A DNA stretch of 11,973 nucleotides from NCBI GenBank assembly GCA_040080915.1, contig JBEBHD010000170.1:1-11973 (forward strand). Direction: 5' to 3'. The notes below the pieces were generated by a model. That model did no database searches, had not been told where the DNA came from, and saw only the letters and a program-made list of their open reading frames with translations. The translations under genes and the position numbers were made by a program. Origin of the DNA: M3007 sp040080915. Lineage in GTDB: Bacteria > Bacteroidota > Bacteroidia > Chitinophagales > Saprospiraceae. Of the stretch, positions 6,271-11,973 are shown piece by piece. The first letter of the stretch is position 1; each line of letters starts with the position of its first letter.

Positions 6271-8257
6271 CCACGACCTTGGTTTCTTCCCGGTAAATAT
6301 TGGTGCCGTGGTTGTACCGAATTTGCAACAGAATGCGGCCTTGCGGTACGCCCTGCCGGATCAAGAAAGCCCGAAGAGCTTCCAACTTGAGCACGCCGAG
6401 GGCTTCCAGCGAAACCCGGTTTCCATTGTTAAGCGACACAGACTGGGCACTGGAGGCAGCACTGTCATTGTCCACAAGAGTGTAGTGGATCGGCTCCGAG
6501 CCAAGGGAGCCGTCGTACCGCAGGGGCAATTGGTAGCTCAGCGTGCTCTTGTCTTCTTGTAGCTCGGTCACGAGGGTTATGTTTTCCAAACGAGCGCCCT
6601 GCTCCTCCAACTGGCCGATACGATCGGCGATGTGCGTGGCGAGCGAGGTGCGGTCGGTAGTCAGTGCAAAACCTTCGTTGTCGTCGGGATAATGGTAGGT
6701 GACCGTAGCCGCACCGGGAAAGACAAAGCAACGCAGTGGCGACAGGTTGTTTGGCAGCCCGCCCACCTGGCTCAGGCTGGCAGCAAACATTTCTCGAACG
6801 CAATTCACGTCGCCGCTACGGATGCAGGCAATTTCACTGCGCTTGGGGCGCAAGCCCGCGTTTCGCTCCTGAAGGTTTTTTTGAGTTGTTTCCAATTCTG
6901 CCAACTCGGTAACCAGCTCGGCAGTTCGTTCACTGATCGTTCTCAGGGCAGTTCGAGTTTCATCGGACACTTGCCCCCCGGCCGATGTGACCGTGCGTAC
7001 GGCCTGCTCAGCCTGCAACCGTTTGACATTGATCTGATTGACACTGTTTTGGATTTGTCGAATGGCAACATCTGTTTCCGAAAGGAATGTGGCGCACGAA
7101 TCGGCGGCAGCGTTCCGTTGCGAATCGCTACGAGCGGCTGCTCCGGAAGAAACGGCAGTGGCGGCAGCCTCTTGGCGCTCGCGCACAGTGTTCAGGGTGG
7201 TTTCGATACTTTCAGCGAGGCGCTGAACCTCGGCGAGGTCATTTTCTAAGAGGTTTTTGGGCTTTTCGGCGGCAATTGGCGGTGCCGTCGGCGGAGGTGC
7301 TTTGGCGGGTTTAGGCCGACGGACTGTCCGGGCAAGGGCGTAAGTAGCGCCGATTTCGTAACTGGCACCCAACTGGGCGTGCAGCTCTGCGGCGGCCATA
7401 ATTTGCAGTGAAGTTGTTGGACGAACACCGATTTGAATGTGCGGACCGCCTTGATCTGTTCGGTAGCCCACGCCTGCTGAGAGTAGGTCGTTTTCCAAAA
7501 AATGGGCGTTCAGGTTCAAGTCAAACAAACCAGTCGTGCGTTTGCGCTCGCCGGACATAGCCCGAAACGTTGCGGCTGGCTCGAGCGCAAACCTCGAAAA
7601 TTGGTACCGGAACCGGAGGTTAGCCAGCAAGTGCGGTACCGTCGTGTACACCGTGGCCTCGGTATTATTTGCTATTGAAGCGGGTATATCGCTGGTAAAC
7701 AGTTGGGACGCTGCTGCGTCAATGGCAAGAACCGACCCGTCTTTTGTCCTGTACTCGAAAGCCAGTCCCGGGCCGCCGTCAAAGCGCGTGTTGCTGGTTT
7801 CGGAACTGTATGCAGCCAAATCTACTGCGTCTGCTATTCGTCTGTTCGTGAAGTCGAAACCCTGGAAACGAACACTGGCCGTAGCACCGAGCGAAAAACG
7901 CAGTCTGGGTTGTCGAACGAGGTGGTAACCGAAAAATCCACTAACCGAGATATGGTTCAGGATGTGGGTCTTGTCGCCAAGAACCTGAACGGCCAGACTG
8001 ATTTTTTCGGGGAGAAAGCCCGAAAAATCGGCGTGCAAGAGGTACGTGTTGGGGCGTGCGGATGTTTCAAGTTCCAAAAACTGCATCCGATAGGCCACGG
8101 CTATCTGTCCTTCGCCCGTGGCACCGCCCTGACTAGCCGGATTGAACAGCCGCGGGTTCCATACATACTGGCTCAGGAAGGGTGTTTGTTGCGCATTAGC
8201 GCTGGCAAATGCAGTAAGAAAGCAAAAAACAATTGAGACGTATCGGTTAATGTACAT
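6254..8257 (-). CDS. PorP/SprF-family T9SS outer-membrane protein with long C-terminal extension
   Basis: Outer-membrane beta-barrel of the PorP/SprF family, which partners T9SS substrates at the cell surface. The 667-residue product begins with a signal peptide ending ANA (20-22) before QQTPFLSQY, the typical PorP/SprF mature N-terminus, followed by NPRLFNPAS (34-42). The barrel covers about 23-310 and is family-sized. Unusually, it continues into a Pro/Ala-rich linker (about 311-335), a long helical, Glu/Ala/Gln-rich probable coiled-coil region (about 336-470), and a C-terminal domain (about 510-667). The end of that domain (LEALRAFLIRQGVPQGRI, 625-642, then VVVKF) loosely follows the last helix and strand of OmpA-like domains. 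The ATG at 8257 is chosen because it yields the signal peptide; the frame is open to 8737, but that reading would run through the upstream gene. It starts 2 bases after the stop of the type B substrate gene, so translation is probably coupled. Barrel family is firm; the role of the extension is unknown. Confidence 0.9.
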   Translation of the reverse strand: MYINRYVSIVFCFLTAFASANAQQTPFLSQYVWNPRLFNPASQGGATGEGQIAVAYRMQFLELETSARPNTYLLHADFSGFLPEKISLAVQVLGDKTHILNHISVSGFFGYHLVRQPRLRFSLGATASVRFQGFDFTNRRIADAVDLAAYSSETSNTRFDGGPGLAFEYRTKDGSVLAIDAAASQLFTSDIPASIANNTEATVYTTVPHLLANLRFRYQFSRFALEPAATFRAMSGERKRTTGLFDLNLNAHFLENDLLSAGVGYRTDQGGPHIQIGVRPTTSLQIMAAAELHAQLGASYEIGATYALARTVRRPKPAKAPPPTAPPIAAEKPKNLLENDLAEVQRLAESIETTLNTVRERQEAAATAVSSGAAARSDSQRNAAADSCATFLSETDVAIRQIQNSVNQINVKRLQAEQAVRTVTSAGGQVSDETRTALRTISERTAELVTELAELETTQKNLQERNAGLRPKRSEIACIRSGDVNCVREMFAASLSQVGGLPNNLSPLRCFVFPGAATVTYHYPDDNEGFALTTDRTSLATHIADRIGQLEEQGARLENITLVTELQEDKSTLSYQLPLRYDGSLGSEPIHYTLVDNDSAASSAQSVSLNNGNRVSLEALGVLKLEALRAFLIRQGVPQGRILLQIRYNHGTNIYREETKVVVKFRG

Positions 8258-8259
8258 AG

Positions 8260-10275
8260 TCAGTTTCTGCGAAGAATGGTGACGGCACCGCGCACAAGGC
8301 CGCCGTCGGGTTGGGTGATGGTGTAATAGTAAGCCCCGTCGGGCAGCGACTCTACATGAACCGGAGCCGCGAGTGTGCCCTCGAATGCCAATGCGCCGTT
8401 GCGGTCGAACAGGTTCATTCGATATCCGCCGGGGTTGGTGGTGTTGGAAGGAAACGTGATCTCCCATGTGTCGTTCAGCCCGTCGCCATTTGGGGTTACT
8501 AATTCTGGCACAAAAATGCCATTGGGGCTTTCTGGCAAAACCGTGACGAGAACATGCGTTGGTTCGCTCGTACAGCCAGCATTTTTGGAAAAAAACGTGT
8601 ATGCAACACTGCCGGGCGCGTTCGGTGTCGTCAAGGCAAAAAAATGCCCCATGACAACGCCACTGCCGGAGGGCGGTATGGTGCTCACGTTCGACGGTAC
8701 CGCCACCCATACCAGCAGGTCGCCTGTGCTCGGGCAATCAAGTGAAAGGTGAACCCCCGTTTGCACGATCAAGTTGCTCGGCATGCACGACACCTGTGGC
8801 GGTTCGAGACGTTCGAGCGCGGTGGAAGCCTCGGCGGTGCATCCATTGTCGTTTGCCGTGACGGTCACGGTATACAAGTTTGTCCCGTTTTGGGCTGGTT
8901 CGGCCAGAATAGCGCCGGTAACGGCCCCGTTTTGCCACAGGTAAGTGACCGGTTCGAGGGCTTGAACATTGAGCGACACCGCTTCACCTGCGCAAACGGT
9001 GTCACGTGGGCTGGCGATCTGGAGTTCGGGTACTGTGATGTCCTGAAAAATAGATATATCTGAGGCACCTTGGCAGCCCAGTTCGTTGGCCGTGGCCGTG
9101 ACGGAATAAATACCTGGGGCGAACACGGCTGTTTCGTCACCAGTAGTGCCGTCAGACCACAGGTAAGTGAACTGCGACGTACCGGAGGATAGACTGCCCG
9201 ACACGTGCAATTTAATGGAAGTATTGCGGCAGTCCAGTACGTCCGTTCCTGTGGTACTGACGATCAGGGGCACAACAGTAGGGATGGTTCCGGGCACAAT
9301 TTCCACCGTAGCTGTGGCCGTGCAGCCGTTGTCGAGGCGTGATGCGAAAAGGGTGTAGGTACCCAATGCCGCAACGACCGGGCTTTCGCTGTTTGCTCCG
9401 CTTAGGATGATTCCGCTCGAAGAGGTAGTCCACGAAAGAAGGAGATTACCGGGTGGGCCGCCATTGGTCACAGTCACGCCCTGAATGGTTTGTGAGCAGG
9501 CGTTGAGCTTTTGAGTTGGTTGGTCAACCTCAATTTTTGGCACCCTTGGCGGTGTTATGGTGGCAAAAAAGCTGGCTGCACATCCCGCTGGGCCGCGTAC
9601 GGTGTACAAGTAGGTACCCGATTGGGAAGTGGTGTGCTTGGTGGTCGTCTCGCCCGGCAGGTCAACAAAATTGCCACTGAGGAGGTAGGCCCATTGGCCG
9701 TTAAAACCACTGTGGGGCGGCGCTGTGCCTATCATCGTCACGGCGCTTCCGGGCATGCATGTCAAAATAGCCGGGCTGGGGTCAGTGACAATGGAAACGG
9801 AAAAATCCGGGTCATACCGGTGAACGACCTCGAAAGCGTAAATAATTGAACAGTTGTCACATGGCCCGGGCGGGGTCGGGCACTTCATGGAAGAGATGCT
9901 CAGCGTATATTTTCCCTCGAACAACACTTGGTTACTTGGTATAACAAAGGTGTTGCTCGATTTGTCGTAGGACAAAAGAAACGTGGAGGTTTTGTAGTCC
10001 AGTACAGCGACGATTTCTGTGGTGTCTTCAAAAAACGACTCGGTGTTTGCCTTGAAGTCAACATTAAATCTAAAGTTGGACACGGCTTTGGTGCAGAGCA
10101 AGAACAGGGTGTCACCCGATTTTGGCAGCTTGGCTTCATCACCGGAGCTGAGCAGGATATTGGATTTGGTTGTGTTGACTTGGAAGCAATCTTGCCCAAA
10201 AGCCGCTGCCGAAGTGGCAAAAACGTAAACAATGGCAATGATTGCGTAGCGTGGGTACGAGTATGCTTGTTTCAC
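8260..10275 (-). CDS. Secreted multi-domain protein with type B T9SS sorting domain (gliding motility-associated C-terminal domain)
   Basis: Large surface or secreted protein of 671 residues exported by the type IX system. A Sec signal peptide (about 1-28, hydrophobic core 11-26, ending AAAFGQ) precedes an N-terminal domain (29-155) with several cysteines. Then come about five Ig/PKD-like beta domains of some 75-90 residues (about 160-240, 247-328, 335-410, 418-487, 495-580). Each ends in a similar strand plus G-C, e.g. YSVTATANELGC (390-401) and YTVTVTANDNGC (468-479). The C-terminal type B sorting domain (about 587-671) shows TPNGDGLND (594-602), NLFDRNGAL (621-629), LPDGAYYYTI (644-653) and RGAVTILRR. 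Translation starts at GTG (10275): a stop lies in frame five codons upstream and no other Met precedes the signal peptide. The neighbouring PorP/SprF-type protein is its likely cognate partner, as with SprB/SprF. An adhesin role is inferred from architecture. Confidence 0.92.
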   Translation of the reverse strand: MKQAYSYPRYAIIAIVYVFATSAAAFGQDCFQVNTTKSNILLSSGDEAKLPKSGDTLFLLCTKAVSNFRFNVDFKANTESFFEDTTEIVAVLDYKTSTFLLSYDKSSNTFVIPSNQVLFEGKYTLSISSMKCPTPPGPCDNCSIIYAFEVVHRYDPDFSVSIVTDPSPAILTCMPGSAVTMIGTAPPHSGFNGQWAYLLSGNFVDLPGETTTKHTTSQSGTYLYTVRGPAGCAASFFATITPPRVPKIEVDQPTQKLNACSQTIQGVTVTNGGPPGNLLLSWTTSSSGIILSGANSESPVVAALGTYTLFASRLDNGCTATATVEIVPGTIPTVVPLIVSTTGTDVLDCRNTSIKLHVSGSLSSGTSQFTYLWSDGTTGDETAVFAPGIYSVTATANELGCQGASDISIFQDITVPELQIASPRDTVCAGEAVSLNVQALEPVTYLWQNGAVTGAILAEPAQNGTNLYTVTVTANDNGCTAEASTALERLEPPQVSCMPSNLIVQTGVHLSLDCPSTGDLLVWVAVPSNVSTIPPSGSGVVMGHFFALTTPNAPGSVAYTFFSKNAGCTSEPTHVLVTVLPESPNGIFVPELVTPNGDGLNDTWEITFPSNTTNPGGYRMNLFDRNGALAFEGTLAAPVHVESLPDGAYYYTITQPDGGLVRGAVTILRRN

Positions 10276-10284
10276 GACAGAGTG

Positions 10285-11760
10285 TTAATTTTTGTACCTG
10301 CGGCGGCGGTTTTCCTCTTCCTCTACCCTTTTTTCCCAGGCTTCGATATCTCGAAGTTGGCTTTGGTAACGGAAGTGCTGCCATGCACGAATAATCGGTT
10401 TGTAAAAAAAGTATACGAGCAATAAGGCTACGGCGGCAAACAGCGCGCGGTAGAAGTAATTCACCCGGCGGATATGTATGGCACTTTCCGCTCGGAGTAG
10501 CAGGGTGCTGAAGTCATTGTTGTACACTTCCACCGTATGCTGTCCATTTTTGCAGGCTTCGCACTGGCCTTTGTCCAGCGACCATGTTTTATCAGTTTCA
10601 GTAAGGGTGTAGCGAATTTTTGGCACATTATCCTTCGACAGGTACACAAAAAACGGTGGCTCGCCACCGGTCACCCGGATTTGAAACGAATCCCACGTCT
10701 CGCCGACGATTGTCACCCGTATGCGCTCGAACGGGCGCAGATCGCGCGGCAGGTTGTAAGGAGCGTTTTTGCCGAGGTCAGCTATGCGAATGCTATGAGC
10801 AGTGTCGCCGATATCGTTGATTGTCAACCGAAAACGTCCCTTTTCAAACTCTGACAGTTTCCACGTCCAGCCCTGCACCGAAGCCGTGTCAACAACTGGT
10901 CGAACGGCGTTTTCGAGGGTATAGGTAAACGTGCCGTCGCCCTTTTTTTCGGGTTGACTGGTACCGAGTGGCACATCTTTCAGCGCCTTGTCCACAAGCG
11001 CCGACCGCACGCCAGGCGTTTTTCCGTACTGTTCAATAAAATTTAGCAGGGCCTTAGGGCGCAGGGAGTCTGCTTCCTTCAACGCCTCGGCGTATGCTTG
11101 GGCTTCTGCTTGCAGAGCGACGGGTTGTGAAGGCGGTGTCTGAACAGGCGGAGTGGCTGGGAGGTCGGTCGGGGAAAGATTGGGTTGTACCGGTGTGGGC
11201 GCGGCAGTCACGGGAGCCACGACAGCAGGCGGGGCATCAATGACTGCAAATCCAATGGTAACGGGTGTTGCCTGCCCGATAGCATCAAACTGGCCTGCTG
11301 CGTTGCGTTTCCACACCTTTGGCGTGACGGTCAAAGTAGCATTGCCCGTTCCATCCACTTGGAATCGTTGAAAAATACGCAGGCTGCGGGTAAATTTTTC
11401 GTTGGTAGCGGGGCTGATGATATTACCTGCCTGCCGAAACTGGAATCCCCATACCACATCATTGTCCGTTGGAATGGAATCGTTTCGGAATCGGAAAGTC
11501 GCTTCCAAGTCGAAAGATGGGTCTTTGCTCCGGTCTATGGTGTGGGCTGACCGGCTTTTGTATTCGCTGTCGGCATGCTTAACCGCCCAAGTGAAATCAG
11601 CTCGGTAGTTTTGGCCGTTCCACTGGAATCCCAACGCACGTTGGCAATTACTGGCTACAGGTAAGGCCAGCACTAGGCAGGCCCCGGTCATGACGACGAG
11701 CGTCACTGGGGCTGAGGTGCCAAAAATGTTAGAAAAACAGGAGCGTGCCAATTGAATCAT
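10285..11760 (-). CDS. Membrane-anchored protein with Pro-rich linker and C-terminal transmembrane helix, first gene of the T9SS-linked operon
   Basis: Not a family I can name. The 491-residue product has an N-terminal hydrophobic segment (about 17-37) that looks like a signal peptide. Then come a beta-rich domain (about 40-175), a Pro/Ala/Thr-rich linker (about 174-215), a short helical stretch (about 216-262), and a second beta-rich region (about 275-430) containing VTGGEPPFFVYL (363-374), which resembles the V-x-GG-x-PP-Y/F strand common in Bacteroidota surface repeat domains. One transmembrane helix (about 437-456) and a short highly charged tail (EKRVEEEENRRRRYKN, 476-491) end the protein. 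With signal cleavage, the bulk would be periplasmic and the charged tail cytoplasmic. A cysteine at 39 near the signal end lacks a convincing lipobox. The type B substrate gene starts 9 bases after the stop, so the two are surely co-transcribed. A role in adhesin export or anchoring is inference. Confidence 0.83.
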   Translation of the reverse strand: MIQLARSCFSNIFGTSAPVTLVVMTGACLVLALPVASNCQRALGFQWNGQNYRADFTWAVKHADSEYKSRSAHTIDRSKDPSFDLEATFRFRNDSIPTDNDVVWGFQFRQAGNIISPATNEKFTRSLRIFQRFQVDGTGNATLTVTPKVWKRNAAGQFDAIGQATPVTIGFAVIDAPPAVVAPVTAAPTPVQPNLSPTDLPATPPVQTPPSQPVALQAEAQAYAEALKEADSLRPKALLNFIEQYGKTPGVRSALVDKALKDVPLGTSQPEKKGDGTFTYTLENAVRPVVDTASVQGWTWKLSEFEKGRFRLTINDIGDTAHSIRIADLGKNAPYNLPRDLRPFERIRVTIVGETWDSFQIRVTGGEPPFFVYLSKDNVPKIRYTLTETDKTWSLDKGQCEACKNGQHTVEVYNNDFSTLLLRAESAIHIRRVNYFYRALFAAVALLLVYFFYKPIIRAWQHFRYQSQLRDIEAWEKRVEEEENRRRRYKN

Positions 11761-11830
11761 ACCGGTTTCGAGATGCCATTCGACAAAAACTATACCCGAA
11801 TTGAGTGAGTTGGTTTGATTTTACCAGACA

Positions 11831-11838
11831 CAAATCTA
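11831..11838 (-). promoter_or_regulatory. Bacteroidota-type -7 promoter element (TAGATTTG) of the T9SS-linked operon
   Basis: The minus-strand reading TAGATTTG matches the TAnnTTTG -7 consensus exactly. A T-rich stretch about 19 bases further upstream could be a poor -33 element. Initiation near 11824 would give a leader of roughly 63 bases before the ATG at 11760. It would drive the whole three-gene operon (11760 down to 6254). The rest of 11761-11973 holds no gene that I can support. Confidence 0.55.
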
Positions 11839-11887
11839 ATTAAAATTTTGTGCGCCGAAAAAGAATCCGCCTGCCGGTGTATTGTAA

Positions 11888-11973
11888 GAGCGTGTTTAAA
11901 TTTCAGTGCCGAGGCGAAAGCGAGCGAATTTTGTTTCAGGCAAGGCGAAATTTGCAGCCGTAGCCGGTTGCCT
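11888..11973. repeat. Repeat-like, possibly mobile-element-derived sequence truncated by the window edge
   Basis: This non-coding end contains gagcgtgtttaaatttc (11888-11904), then two related segments, gaggcgaaagcgagcgaatttt and caaggcgaaatttgcag. The heptamers aaatttc (11898-11904) and gaaattt (11947-11953) are inverted copies. Internal similarity, short inverted pairing and lack of coding potential suggest a dispersed intergenic repeat or the end of an insertion element. No transposase or target duplication is visible because the window stops here. Confidence 0.35.

Noticed and set aside
6270..6312. Possible terminator stem (accacg / cgtggt) after the methyltransferase gene
   Set aside because: Only six base pairs with a loop of about 30 bases and no T-run; not a credible intrinsic terminator.
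8258..8737. Upstream extension of the PorP/SprF frame to 827 residues
   Set aside because: It runs antiphase through the end of the type B substrate gene, and the internal ATG at 8257 is followed at once by a clear signal peptide.
11785..11795. Lipoprotein signal for the 491-residue protein (Cys 39) or similar
   Set aside because: The residues before the cysteine (V-A-S-N) do not fit the lipobox, since Asn at -1 is not accepted; a plain signal peptide or anchor fits better.

Overview
The window most likely comes from a member of the phylum Bacteroidota, probably a Saprospiria/Lewinella-type lineage (the class is inference). Three things point there: a type IX secretion (T9SS) pair made of a type B gliding-motility C-terminal domain protein and a PorP/SprF-family outer-membrane protein; promoter-like TAnnTTTG boxes (Bacteroidota sigma-factor -7 consensus) at 1381-1388 and 11831-11838 on the minus strand; and weak or absent Shine-Dalgarno sequences. 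Nine protein genes fill almost the whole window. I see no tRNA, rRNA, CRISPR array or intact transposase.

Left part (1-2929), minus strand. A strong bidirectional terminator hairpin (1-43) follows a CNNM/CBS/CorC_HlyC membrane transporter-like gene with its own promoter. Upstream of it are two single-membrane-segment proteins of unknown function (1429-2061 and 2246-2929). They are separated by a non-coding stretch holding a long imperfect inverted repeat with a 10-bp-periodic cacagatt motif (2111-2205).

Middle part (3048-6270), plus strand. This is a tight three-gene cluster: a ClsB-like cardiolipin synthase with two HKD motifs, a polytopic membrane protein of unknown function starting 1 nt after it, and a TPMT-family SAM-dependent methyltransferase 12 nt later. 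The spacing suggests one transcript with an envelope or lipid theme, but only the first and third gene have recognisable enzymatic signatures. The methyltransferase ends tail-to-tail with the next operon, overlapping it by 17 bp.

Right part (6254-11760), minus strand. This is the most distinctive region, a three-gene T9SS-linked operon read right to left: a membrane-anchored protein with a Pro-rich linker and a C-terminal transmembrane segment (491 aa), then after 9 nt a secreted multi-domain type B T9SS substrate with Ig-like repeats (671 aa, GTG start), then after 2 nt a PorP/SprF-type barrel. The barrel carries an unusual C-terminal extension of about 350 residues: Pro/Ala linker, long helical region, and a possible degenerate OmpA-like domain. 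The likely logic is an adhesin plus its dedicated outer-membrane partner, with the first gene as a possible inner-membrane-anchored companion. The last ~90 bases contain a repeat-like sequence cut by the window edge.
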